64,000 nt of DNA from Pseudanabaena galeata CCNP1313 (GTDB lineage Bacteria; Cyanobacteriota; Cyanobacteriia; Pseudanabaenales; Pseudanabaenaceae). The stretch covers positions 1 through 64,000 of the forward strand of contig NZ_CP112876.1 in NCBI RefSeq assembly GCF_029910235.1, written 5' to 3'. How positions within the stretch are numbered: the first letter of the stretch is position 1; the number at the start of each line of letters is the position of its first letter. The notes beneath the pieces are model-generated. The model was not told the DNA's origin and made no database searches. It was given only the letters and a program-made list of their open reading frames with translations. Of the stretch, positions 41,166 to 49,231 are shown piece by piece. The position numbers and the translations under genes are program-made.

Positions 41166-41569
41166 TGAGTTATCTCCTTAGTGCTTAGATTTACGATAAC
41201 AAGTTTTAACGGAATTTCAGCGATCGCTAGTTTACCAATTGGCTCATCAAATATATCGCCATAAGTCGCCTCAGAAATTGCCAGATATAGATCACGCTCT
41301 GGGTCAATCTGGTTAAGCAAGATGCGATACAAAGAATATTGCCCGATCGCTTGCTCTAAATCAACAACTTGAGACTGACCTCGAAACTGCTTAATTTCAA
41401 TCGCAATTTATTTATTTCCTTGCCGAACTCCAATAAAGCCACTTGCCGCAAGATCCACAAATAAAAAGCGATCGCCATAGGAAATAACATAGGGATCGTC
41501 AGTAACTTCCCATCCATCTTTAATAACTGCTTCTTTTACAGCATCATGGATGGAGTCTCTAGCTGGCAA
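41135..41569 (-). pseudogene. xisH: xisH with a premature stop codon
   Basis: XisH reads from a probable TTG at 41569 (PARDSIHDAVKEAVIKDGW) through DPYVISYGDRFLFVDLAASG and RQGNK. An in-frame TAA at 41408-41410 then interrupts it where homologues usually read KIAIEIK. The frame continues beyond it as IAIEIKQFRGQSQVVDLEQA and YRILLNQIDPERD, ending at 41135. One base change (AAA to TAA) explains it. XisI remains intact. Confidence 0.8.
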
Positions 41570-41658
41570 ATTATTTACTCCTCAAATTCTTATTTTCTTG
41601 AATATATTATAATAACCCTATTGATATTTTTGGACGATCTCAAATATTTGCAAAAAAC

Positions 41659-41721
41659 ATGTCTGAAACTGTTACTTTACAAATACCAGAAGCATTGTAC
41701 CAACGCTTAGCGATCGCAATA
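41659..41721 (+). repeat. Isolated copy of antitoxin-gene start
   Basis: Begins ATGTCTGAAACTGTTACTTT, very similar to the start of the gene at 39983; it diverges after GCGATCGC. It sits between the xisH gene and the DUF433/DUF5615 pair. Confidence 0.8.
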
Positions 41722-41769
41722 CTATACAACGCACTTAATACTAGAAAAAAGTGTTAAAGAACTACTCAA

Positions 41770-41994
41770 ATGCCAGAGCTACTTAAAAGAATCACAATCA
41801 ACCCCAGACAATGTGGCGGTCGTCCCTGCATTCGTGGTATGAGAATTCGCGTCTCAGACGTTCTTGACTTATTTGTAGCTGGACTCAGCGCCGAAGAGAT
41901 TTTAGAAGAAATGCCCGATCTAGAAAGAGATGACCTAAAAGCAGCACTAGCCTATGCATCTCGTAAACTCAACCATCCCGTATTAGTTGCATGA
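41770..41994 (+). CDS. DUF433 antitoxin
   Basis: 74 residues: RITINPRQCGGRPCIRGMRIRVSDVLDLFVAGLSAEEIL is the DUF433 signature, an HTH-type VapB-like antitoxin. It overlaps the DUF5615 toxin gene by 4 bp (ATGA), implying coupled translation. Confidence 0.85.
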   Translation: MPELLKRITINPRQCGGRPCIRGMRIRVSDVLDLFVAGLSAEEILEEMPDLERDDLKAALAYASRKLNHPVLVA

Positions 41995-42329
41995 CCATCT
42001 GGATTGATGCCCATTTATCACCAGCGATCGCCCCTTGGATCTATAGAACCTTTAATATAAGCGCCTTCGCTTTGCGAGATCTTGGATTAAGAGATGCAGA
42101 AGATCCTGAAATCTTTGAAGCAGGTAAAGCTCAAGAAATTATTTTTATGACCAAAGATAGTGATTTTGTCGATCTAGTTGAACGGCTCGGATCGCCACCG
42201 CAAATTATTTGGTTGACGTTTGGCAATACTTCCAATGCCCAATTGAAAGAAATTCTGACTGCTACTTTACCAAAAGCATTAGAAATTCTAGCTACAGGTG
42301 AATCATTAGTAGAAATTAGCGGAAATTAA
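41991..42329 (+). CDS. DUF5615 PIN-like toxin
   Basis: 112 residues. IWIDAHLSPAIAPWI has an early Asp, FALRDLGLRDAEDPEIFE follows, and IFMTKDSDFVDLVE has an Asp pair. These are the acidic residues of the PIN-like DUF5615 fold, a putative ribonuclease paired with DUF433. The frame is intact. Confidence 0.85.
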   Translation: MTIWIDAHLSPAIAPWIYRTFNISAFALRDLGLRDAEDPEIFEAGKAQEIIFMTKDSDFVDLVERLGSPPQIIWLTFGNTSNAQLKEILTATLPKALEILATGESLVEISGN

Positions 42330-42352
42330 ATTTAAGGTTATCGAGAAAAAAT

Positions 42353-42439
42353 ATGGCTGAAACAGTTACCTTACAAATACCAGAAGCATTGTACCAACGC
42401 CTTGCGATCGCGGCAGGAGCAACAAGAGCGATCGCTTAA
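42353..42439 (+). repeat. Isolated copy of antitoxin-gene start
   Basis: Reads MAETVTLQIPEALYQRLAIA followed by AGAT and soon a stop. The DNA is nearly identical to the head of the gene at 39983 over ~70 bp, with GCGATCGC-rich ends. Confidence 0.85.
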
Positions 42440-42507
42440 AAAACATAAAAAGTCTCCAGTTCCATGACAAAATTAAAAAGTTTCATTTTATAAGCAATAG
42501 CAGTTTC

Positions 42508-42848
42508 ATGGAAGCACGTCCGCAAGAGGTGATCTTTTACGCAACCGAAGACGACGAGCGTCCCTTTGAACTTTGGTTAGAATCACTACGCGATCGTCAA
42601 GCAAGAGCTTGAATTAAAGCACGACTCGATCGAGTTGAAAATGGAAACTTTGGAGACTACAAGCCTGTTGGATCAGGAGTCATAGAACTCAGAATTGACT
42701 ACGGACAAGGTTATCGAATATATTTTGCTCAAGCAGGAGAAACCATAGTTCTTTTGCTATGTGGCGGTGACAAAAGCACCCAAAATCAAGATATCATCAA
42801 AGCAAAGCATTACTGGGTAGATTTTCAGAGGAGAAAAAATGCCAACCT
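42508..42848 (+). pseudogene. Gp49/HigB-type toxin with in-frame TGA
   Basis: Reads MEARPQEVIFYATEDDERPF, then RQARA, then TGA at 42610-42612. It continues IKARLDRVENGNFGDYKPVG and LRIDYGQGYRIYFAQAGET to a stop at 42848. Compared with intact family members, the TGA likely replaces TGG. The toxin is therefore probably dead, while its overlapping partner gene is intact. Read-through or a sequencing error cannot be excluded from sequence alone. Confidence 0.75.
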
Positions 42849-43144
42849 ATAAAAGCTATCATTCCTATCTAATTGAATCCTTAAAAGATCCCTTAGAAGC
42901 TGCTGCTTACTTAGATGCAGTCCTAGAAGATGGTGACTTTGAACATATTTTATTGGCTTTGAAAAATGTTGCAGAAGCTCAACAAGATGTTACTAACAAT
43001 TCAAAAAACAAAAAGCTGAATTTAGATCTCAACTCTCAACTATTTCCAAACCAACAGCCCAGCGAGTTAATGACAATTGCTAAATTACTAAACCAATTAG
43101 GGCTAAAACTCTCTGTAACTGTTCAGGAAAGACAACCTGCCTGA
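42839..43144 (+). CDS. Antitoxin of the inactivated toxin
   Basis: 101 residues starting MPTYKSYHSYLIESLKDPLEAAAYLDAVLE, with the helical core typical of HigA-type 'probable addiction module antidote' proteins; the HTH segment lies in ELMTIAKLLNQLGLKLSVTV. It overlaps the toxin frame by 10 bp. Confidence 0.78.
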   Translation: MPTYKSYHSYLIESLKDPLEAAAYLDAVLEDGDFEHILLALKNVAEAQQDVTNNSKNKKLNLDLNSQLFPNQQPSELMTIAKLLNQLGLKLSVTVQERQPA

Positions 43145-43162
43145 AATTACTTTGTATGAATT

Positions 43163-43222
43163 ATAACTGAAACAGTTATTTTCAAAATCCAGAGCCATCG
43201 TAACAAAGCCTAGCGATTGTCG
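43163..43222 (+). repeat. Decayed copy of antitoxin-gene start
   Basis: ACTGAAACAGTTATTTTCAA followed by CCAGAGCCATCGTAACAAAG and CGCGATCGCC. It clearly resembles the head of the gene at 39983 with several changes. Confidence 0.6.
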
Positions 43223-43230
43223 CGATCGCC

Positions 43231-43428
43231 ATGATAATTTTAGAAGAACTCGAAGATGAAATTCAATGGAATATTTCAGTTGAACATTCTCAAGACGTAC
43301 TAGCAAAACTAGCTAAAGAAGCAATGTCTGAGTATCATTCAGGCAAGACTCAAGAAAATGAACGAAGCCGATCGCAATCCACCACAGATTACTCCAAATA
43401 TCCAAGTAACAGCGCAAACACTTTTTAG
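43231..43428 (+). CDS. Small antitoxin-like ORF overlapping the YhcG-type gene
   Basis: 65 residues. LEELEDEIQWNISVEHSQDV and KLAKEAMSEYHSGKT resemble small antitoxins found before RelE-type toxins in cyanobacteria. Its last ~24 codons overlap the next gene in another frame, suggesting it once ended earlier or is a remnant whose toxin was replaced. Confidence 0.4.
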   Translation: MIILEELEDEIQWNISVEHSQDVLAKLAKEAMSEYHSGKTQENERSRSQSTTDYSKYPSNSANTF

Positions 43429-44425
43429 CGAAATTCGTCAGCTTATTGATGCCGCCAAACAACGCGCCGCCGTTGCCATCAATGCCGAAATTACACTGCT
43501 CTATTGGCAAGTCGGCGATCGCATTCAAACCGAAATACTCCAACGTCAACGCGCCGAATATGGCAAACAGGTTATAACAGAACTTTCGCGACACCTTACC
43601 CAAACTTACGGTAAAGGCTGGAGCGAAAGGCAACTGCGCTATTGCATCCTGATCGCCGAAGTTTTTCCCGATCGAGAAATTTTGCATACACTGTGTGCAA
43701 AATTGAGTTGGTCACATCTCAAGCTAATAATGGGTATAGATGACCAACTAAAGCGCAATTTCTACATCGAGATTACACAACTCGAAAATTGGAGCGTTCG
43801 CCAACTACAAGAACGCATCAACTCCATGCTATTCGAGCGCACCGCCATCTCCCGCAAACCCGAAGAAACCATTCGCCATGATTTAGAACAATTACGCGAA
43901 AACAAGCAAATATCACCCGATTTACTGCTAAAAGATCCCTACATCCTAGACTTTTTAGATATAAGCGATCGCTACCTCGAAAAAGACCTCGAAGATGCCA
44001 TCCTGCGTGATATCGAGAAATTTTTATTAGAACTTGGCGCAGGATTCACCTTTATTGCAAGACAAAAACGTATCCAAATTGATAACGACGACTTTTATAT
44101 TGACCTGCTGTTCTATAACCGCAAACTCAAACGCCTTGTTGCGATCGACCTCAAACTCGGCAACTTTCGCCACGAATACAAAAGCCAAATGGAACTTTAT
44201 CTGCGTTGGCTTGCCAAATATGACCAAGAAAGCGATGAACAATCCCCATTGGGAATCATTTTATGTGCAGGTAAAAAACAAGAACAGATTGAACTACTCG
44301 AACTAGACAAAAGCGGTATCCATGTCGCCGAATACCTCACCGTATTACCTCCCAAAGAATTACTTCAAGCAAAACTACAACAAGCGATCGCATCGGCTCG
44401 TCGTCGATTACCTTCGTTAACGTGA
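43358..44425 (+). CDS. DUF1016/YhcG-type PDDEXK nuclease
   Basis: 355 residues. The N-terminal winged-helix part (SRHLTQTYGKGWSERQLRY) and the C-terminal PD-(D/E)XK nuclease domain (IDNDDFYIDLLFYNRKLKRLVAIDLKLGNF) fit the DUF1016/YhcG family. Its members are associated with restriction or mobile-element loci and with host takeover or TA-like functions. Asp, Asp and Lys catalytic residues are present. The gene's stop codon lies within a family-C hairpin element. Confidence 0.85.
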   Translation: MNEADRNPPQITPNIQVTAQTLFSEIRQLIDAAKQRAAVAINAEITLLYWQVGDRIQTEILQRQRAEYGKQVITELSRHLTQTYGKGWSERQLRYCILIAEVFPDREILHTLCAKLSWSHLKLIMGIDDQLKRNFYIEITQLENWSVRQLQERINSMLFERTAISRKPEETIRHDLEQLRENKQISPDLLLKDPYILDFLDISDRYLEKDLEDAILRDIEKFLLELGAGFTFIARQKRIQIDNDDFYIDLLFYNRKLKRLVAIDLKLGNFRHEYKSQMELYLRWLAKYDQESDEQSPLGIILCAGKKQEQIELLELDKSGIHVAEYLTVLPPKELLQAKLQQAIASARRRLPSLT

Positions 44426-44532
44426 GTTCGATATAGCCATTTGCGCCGCGCTTCGCGCGGCACAAATGGCGCAAAATGGTAAAAATTGCAAAGCAATTTT
44501 TACCATTTTGCGCTTTTGTCGAACTGACGTTT
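44417..44532. repeat. Family-C double-hairpin element
   Basis: Ends TTAACGTGAGTTCGATAT and GTCGAACTGACGTTT are near-complementary. Inside are two stem-loops: GCCATTTGCGCCGCG-type and GCAAAATGGTAAAAATTGC with its partner. It contains the TGA stop of the YhcG-type gene. Confidence 0.85.
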
Positions 44533-44559
44533 CGTTAGAACAAGATTGATACGTTTTTC

Positions 44560-44596
44560 AGCGATCGCGGCAGGAGCTACACAGCGATCGCTATCA
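44560..44596 (+). repeat. Partial copy of antitoxin-gene start region
   Basis: GCGATCGCGGCAGGAGCTAC ACAGCGATCGCTA matches bases 40034-40066 of the antitoxin-like gene, including its doubled HIP1. It abuts the 3' end of the PD-(D/E)XK-like gene. Confidence 0.65.
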
Positions 44597-45235
44597 AACT
44601 TCTATTTCTGCAATCTTGCATAAAACTTGCCATGCCACCTCTAATTCACCCCGATTAACCAAAGGAGCCAAAACCTGAGACATCCCATATTGTTTACCCT
44701 CTAACTTCACAAACACAATATCATCCCCATTCGTCAACATCGCAAAAGTCGGGCGAGTCCCTGCGGGATGCGTACCGCCGCCATTCGGACTAGCCATCAA
44801 ATAAGCCAAAGTTTGAGGCAAAGCAGACCAAACCGAAAGCATCGTTTTCTTTGATTCTAAAACGATTATCCACAAGCGATCGCGCAAAAACAACACATCA
44901 ATTCGCCCCTGTAGCGTTTCTTCACTATCAGAAACATCGATTGCAATCGACTCCTCCGCCTTAATCCGAAACGGAGGATCGTATAAACCAGCGATCGTGA
45001 GCAATGGCGAGACAAGTAATAGCATCACCGTACTTTCTAGCAAATGTCCCCCAGACCGATGATAAATATAACGCCGCCAGAGAATCTCTAAATTGCCGCG
45101 ATCGCTAGGATTGATCACTGGTAACTGGTCATACCATTCCGTAAAAAAGTCCCTCGATTCACTACGACTCAAGCCAAATTTTCTCTCTGCTTCAGCGATC
45201 GTCGTGATGGCTTCAGTAACAGCTAATGTTTGCAT
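44594..45235 (-). CDS. PD-(D/E)XK nuclease-family protein
   Basis: 213 residues. QGRIDVLFLRDRLWIIVLESKKT (residues ~113-135) has the Asp ... Glu-x-Lys core of the PD-(D/E)XK fold. N-terminal helices (EAERKFGLSRSESRDFFTEWYDQL) resemble small restriction-endonuclease-like proteins with type I R-like nuclease domain. It is divergent from hipB, with the HipB operators lying between. Confidence 0.75.
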   Translation of the reverse strand: MQTLAVTEAITTIAEAERKFGLSRSESRDFFTEWYDQLPVINPSDRGNLEILWRRYIYHRSGGHLLESTVMLLLVSPLLTIAGLYDPPFRIKAEESIAIDVSDSEETLQGRIDVLFLRDRLWIIVLESKKTMLSVWSALPQTLAYLMASPNGGGTHPAGTRPTFAMLTNGDDIVFVKLEGKQYGMSQVLAPLVNRGELEVAWQVLCKIAEIEV

Positions 45236-45358
45236 AGCGAATACTTTGAGTTGGTTTTCAATACCATAATTCTAATCTCTAGCTCTCAATTCGTAACAAG
45301 TCGCTATCCGAATATTATCAGAATGTCTTTTAAAAAGCGCGATCGCCTGTCTAAATAT

Positions 45359-45432
45359 TATCCCGTACAAAGGATAAACTTGATTTTATAATCTACAAGG
45401 GATAAACTAAATTTTATACCCTAAAAAGGATA
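45359..45432 (+). promoter_or_regulatory. Three HipB-type operators with 28-bp spacing
   Basis: O1 45359-45376 is TATCC, 8 bases, GGATA, a perfect match to the HipB consensus TATCC-N8-GGATA known from E. coli. O2 45387-45404 is TATAA-N8-GGATA. O3 45415-45432 is TATAC-N8-GGATA. Starts are exactly 28 bp apart. They precede hipB by 14 bp (O3) to 70 bp (O1), fitting cooperative autorepression of hipBA. Confidence 0.85.
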
Positions 45433-45445
45433 CAAGCATCAGACC

Positions 45446-45697
45446 ATGCTAATCCACTCCTCCAAAGAACTAGCTGAATATCTACGCGATCGCCGCAAAA
45501 GACAAAAATTAAGCCAAGCCGAAATAGGCGATCGGGTAGGTATCAAGCAAGCCACCATCTCCGCCTTTGAAAACAACCCCGAAGGCACAAAATTAGAAAC
45601 TCTATTTAAACTATTCTCTGCTCTAGATCTAGAAATACAGATTATTCCCAAAGAAGAAGCCCGTAAGCCTAAACAAGGATGGAAAGAAGAATGGTAA
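45446..45697 (+). CDS. hipB: HipB-type antitoxin/repressor
   Basis: 83 residues with an XRE helix-turn-helix (LAEYLRDRRKRQKLSQAEIGDRVGIKQATISAFE). A C-terminal tail (EEARKPKQGWKEEW) follows, in the position where HipB tails contact HipA. It should dimerise on the operators upstream. It overlaps the hipA start by 7 bp. Confidence 0.88.
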   Translation: MLIHSSKELAEYLRDRRKRQKLSQAEIGDRVGIKQATISAFENNPEGTKLETLFKLFSALDLEIQIIPKEEARKPKQGWKEEW

Positions 45698-47034
45698 GAA
45701 CAAGGCGTGTTAATAGCCTCAATATCCTCATGAATGGCTATCTAGTTGGGACTTGGCAAAACTTACCCAGTGGCGCAATGAACTTTCAGTATGCAGAAGA
45801 ATGGCTAGAAACTGACGGAGCGCGTCCCATCTCTTTATCAATGCCCTTACGCAGACAGCCCTATGAAGGAGATCTTGTCTATAACTTTTTCGATAACTTG
45901 CTACCAGATAGTCGCGAAATTCGAGCAAGAATTCAAAAACGCTTTAGTATCTCCACCTCACAGCCATTCGATTTATTAACAGCGATCGGAGCCGACTGCG
46001 TTGGAGCGATCCAAATTTGTCATGAAGGCATTTCCCAAACTATAGAGACAACCCAATCACAGCCACTGTCAACGGATGAAGTTGCCAGATATTTGAAAGA
46101 ATATAAAACAACTTCTATAGGAACAACCCAAAATAATAACGATTTCCGCATATCGATCGCAGGTGCTCAAGAGAAAACTGCCTTACTTTGGCATAAAGGA
46201 AAATGGTGTCGTCCTATCGGCACTACGCCCACCAGTCATATCTTCAAGTTTCCCATTGGCATAATTCCTAATGACAATTTAAACATGAGTGATAGCTGCG
46301 AAAATGAATGGCTATGTCTCCAAATCGCCAAAGCATTTGGATTACCCACAGCCGAGGCTCAAATTCAGCATTTCAATGATGTCAAAGTATTAGTTATAGA
46401 GCGCTTCGATCGCCGATGGTCTCAAGATCGACGGTGGTTGATCAGGCTTCCTCAAGAGGATATGTGCCAAGCATTAGGAATGTCGCCAAACTTGAAATAT
46501 CAAAATCAGGGCGGAGCAGGAATCAGTGAAATCATGAAAGTATTACTCGGTGCTGAAGATGCTAATGGCGATCGTGAGAAATTTTTTCGCAGTCAAATTC
46601 TATTTTGGCTATTAGCCGCCACAGATGGACATAGTAAGAACTTCAGTATTTACATTAATCAAGGCGGCAGCTACAGATTAACGCCTCTATATGATGTAAT
46701 TTCTGTATATCCATTCATCAAAAACAAGTCTCTATCCAAACGTAACGCCAAGATGTCCATGTCACTTAGAGGAGAGAAGACAAACTATTACAATTGGGAA
46801 TCAATTCAGCCAAGGCATTTTATCTCGACAGCCAAGGCAGTTAATTTTTCAGAAGCAAAGGCAAGCATAATTCTAGAGGAGATGCTGACAAACGTTGATG
46901 ATGTAGTCGCTCAAGTCAATACAGTCCTACCAGAAGACTTTCCTACTCATGTCAGTCAGCCAATTTTGGAGGGGATGCTATCTTTAGCCAAGCGATCGCT
47001 AAACAATCGCGCACAATGGATTTACCAACCTTAA
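45691..47034 (+). CDS. hipA: HipA-type serine/threonine kinase toxin
   Basis: 447 residues from ATG 45691 (VRTRRVNSLNIL). Kinase features are ISIAGAQEKTALLW (the ATP-loop), a conserved catalytic segment TDGHSKNFSIYI and LTPLYDVIS (metal-binding Asp). In E. coli HipA phosphorylates glutamyl-tRNA synthetase to cause persistence; here the target is unknown. It follows hipB in the same operon with overlapping reading frames. Confidence 0.88.
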   Translation: MVRTRRVNSLNILMNGYLVGTWQNLPSGAMNFQYAEEWLETDGARPISLSMPLRRQPYEGDLVYNFFDNLLPDSREIRARIQKRFSISTSQPFDLLTAIGADCVGAIQICHEGISQTIETTQSQPLSTDEVARYLKEYKTTSIGTTQNNNDFRISIAGAQEKTALLWHKGKWCRPIGTTPTSHIFKFPIGIIPNDNLNMSDSCENEWLCLQIAKAFGLPTAEAQIQHFNDVKVLVIERFDRRWSQDRRWLIRLPQEDMCQALGMSPNLKYQNQGGAGISEIMKVLLGAEDANGDREKFFRSQILFWLLAATDGHSKNFSIYINQGGSYRLTPLYDVISVYPFIKNKSLSKRNAKMSMSLRGEKTNYYNWESIQPRHFISTAKAVNFSEAKASIILEEMLTNVDDVVAQVNTVLPEDFPTHVSQPILEGMLSLAKRSLNNRAQWIYQP

Positions 47035-47041
47035 ATTATCC

Positions 47042-49231
47042 ATGAACCTATTCGATAACCATCGCCAACAAATCACCGCATCAGAAGCGCCCCTCGCCGA
47101 TCGCCTACGTCCGCGCCACCTCGATGAATTCATCGGACAAGAACATATCCTCGGACAAGGAAGACTACTCCGCCGCGCCATCCAAGCAGATCGCCTATCA
47201 TCCCTCATTTTTTATGGTCCCCCTGGCACAGGCAAAACCACTCTAGCAAGAATTATCGCCAACACCACCAACGCCCACTTCATCGCCATCAATGCTGTTC
47301 TTGCAGGCGTAAAAGAAATCAGAGAAGCGATCGAAACCGCCCAAACCCAACGCGGCTATCACAATCAACGCACAATCCTCTTTGTCGATGAAGTGCATCG
47401 CTTCAACAAATCCCAACAGGATGCATTACTGCCTTGGGTAGAAAATGGCACAATTATTCTCATCGGTGCAACTACTGAGAATCCCTTCTTTGAAGTGAAT
47501 AAAGCATTAGTCAGCCGATCGCGTTTATTTCAACTAAAGCCCTTAACCGAAGCGGATTTGCGGCGCGTATTAGAGCAAGCACTTAGCGATCGCCAAAGAG
47601 GTTACGGCAACCTCAATGTAAATGTTACTGAAGAAGCGATCGCCCATTTAGCCAATGTCGCCAATGGTGATGCAAGGTCACTGCTGAATGCATTGGAACT
47701 CGCAGTAGAGACAACAGAGCCATCTCAAGATGGCAATATCAACATTACTTTAGCTGTAGCCGAAGAATCGATTCAACAAAGAGCCGTTCTCTACGACAAA
47801 GAAGGCGATGCTCACTTTGATACGATTAGTGCATTTATCAAAAGTGTGCGCGGCTCCGATCCTGATGCGGCTCTCTATTGGTTAGCCAAAATGGTCTATG
47901 CAGGCGAAGATTCCCGTTTTATTTTGCGGCGATTACTGATTTTAGCGAGTGAAGATATAGGACTTGCCGACCCACAAGCAGTAGTAGTTGTGAATGCTTG
48001 TGCTGAAGCCTTAGACCGCATTGGCTTACCTGAAGGTCGCTATCACTTAGCCCAAGCCACCCTCTATCTTGCCAACACTCCCAAATCGAATAGTCTCATG
48101 GGATTCTTCGATGCGATCGCCGCCGTTGAGCAGGAACGTCAATCCGATGTTCCCAATCCCCTCAAAGATGGTAATCGCGATAAAAAAGGATTCGGTCATG
48201 GAGCAGGTTATCTCTATCCCCACGCCTATCGCGACCATTGGATCGAGCAGCAATATTTACCCAGCAGTTTGCAAGGACAGGTCTTCTATCAACCGTCGGA
48301 TCAAGGTGCAGAAGCCGCGATTAAGTTACAAGTGGAACGTCGTCGCGAGGCACAATTAGCGGCAATGGTAAGCGGTGTAGTCGTAGAATTGCCTGAAATC
48401 CTTACCTTTAGTCCAACAGATACTAAAAGCGATCGCTGGTTACAACGCACCATCGGACAGTCAGGAGAGAGATTAGCAAAAATACGCGATCGCCTATTCT
48501 CCAGATTATCGCTGCAACGTCATCATGTGGTTCTCAACCTAAATGCTGCCACAGGATTATTCACATGGGAAGCATTGCGCTCGGTTCCAGAAGGCGGAGT
48601 TTATGCAATTACTTATCAAGAATCGGAAGCGATCGCTTTGCAAGAACAAGCAGCAAGTTTGCTCGAACTTTTGCGCCCAATTGTTTTGCATGGTTCGTTA
48701 ATAGAGATTCCTAATGTAGTAGCCTCTATGCATTTTGAAGCGATTATTGGCTATAACACTCTGTTGCGGGAACCTGACAAATTAACTTGCATTCAGCAAT
48801 TAGCCAATCTCTTACAACCTGATGGCAAAATCGCTCTTTATGAATCAATTCCCAAACACACGCAAAGAATTTACCGATTAATCGATTTACCTGATGCATT
48901 TGGCGATCGCTGGATGCAAGCAGAAGAAGCAATCTATAGCAATCCTGATGACCCGATGACAAATTGGGATGTTGATAATTTGAGATCGGCTTTTGAGAAA
49001 GTAGATCTCAAGGTTGAAATAGAAGTAGAACGTATTACAACACCCATGCAGATTTCTACGGCTTTATTAAACCGTTGGTTTAGCAAGTCTCAGACAAAGC
49101 CATCCTATGCCAGCCATCTAGCCAAGTTTCTCACCGATGATGAAATTGCGATCGCTCAACAATTGCTAACCAATAAACTATTGAATAAAACAGTCGATTG
49201 GGCAAGTACAGCAGCAATGATTATTCATTAA
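47042..49231 (+). CDS. rarA: RarA/MgsA-type AAA+ ATPase with C-terminal extension
   Basis: 729 residues. The N-terminal ~430 match RarA (MgsA/WRNIP1): [15 protein letters not shown] (Walker A), FVDEVHRFN (Walker B), the sensor [10 protein letters not shown] and the SSB/tetramer region with SLLNALELA and [10 protein letters not shown]. It acts at stalled replication forks. The last ~290 residues hold a Rossmann-like part ([20 protein letters not shown] and [12 protein letters not shown]), resembling a methyltransferase without obvious SAM motif; this long form is known in cyanobacteria. It ends convergently with the CyRepA1-type gene, overlapping by 11 bp, and starts 7 bp after hipA. Confidence 0.85.
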   Translation: MNLFDNHRQQITASEAPLADRLRPRHLDEFIGQEHILGQGRLLRRAIQADRLSSLIFYGPPGTGKTTLARIIANTTNAHFIAINAVLAGVKEIREAIETAQTQRGYHNQRTILFVDEVHRFNKSQQDALLPWVENGTIILIGATTENPFFEVNKALVSRSRLFQLKPLTEADLRRVLEQALSDRQRGYGNLNVNVTEEAIAHLANVANGDARSLLNALELAVETTEPSQDGNINITLAVAEESIQQRAVLYDKEGDAHFDTISAFIKSVRGSDPDAALYWLAKMVYAGEDSRFILRRLLILASEDIGLADPQAVVVVNACAEALDRIGLPEGRYHLAQATLYLANTPKSNSLMGFFDAIAAVEQERQSDVPNPLKDGNRDKKGFGHGAGYLYPHAYRDHWIEQQYLPSSLQGQVFYQPSDQGAEAAIKLQVERRREAQLAAMVSGVVVELPEILTFSPTDTKSDRWLQRTIGQSGERLAKIRDRLFSRLSLQRHHVVLNLNAATGLFTWEALRSVPEGGVYAITYQESEAIALQEQAASLLELLRPIVLHGSLIEIPNVVASMHFEAIIGYNTLLREPDKLTCIQQLANLLQPDGKIALYESIPKHTQRIYRLIDLPDAFGDRWMQAEEAIYSNPDDPMTNWDVDNLRSAFEKVDLKVEIEVERITTPMQISTALLNRWFSKSQTKPSYASHLAKFLTDDEIAIAQQLLTNKLLNKTVDWASTAAMIIH

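Noticed and set aside
40842-41569. An fdxN-type excision element because of xisH/xisI
   Set aside because: XisH/XisI occur widely without excision elements, there is no XisF-type recombinase nearby, and the element's direct repeats were not seen.
45679-45690. Earlier HipA start at 45679
   Set aside because: It would lie inside hipB by 19 bp, and the protein family begins near the later Met at 45691.
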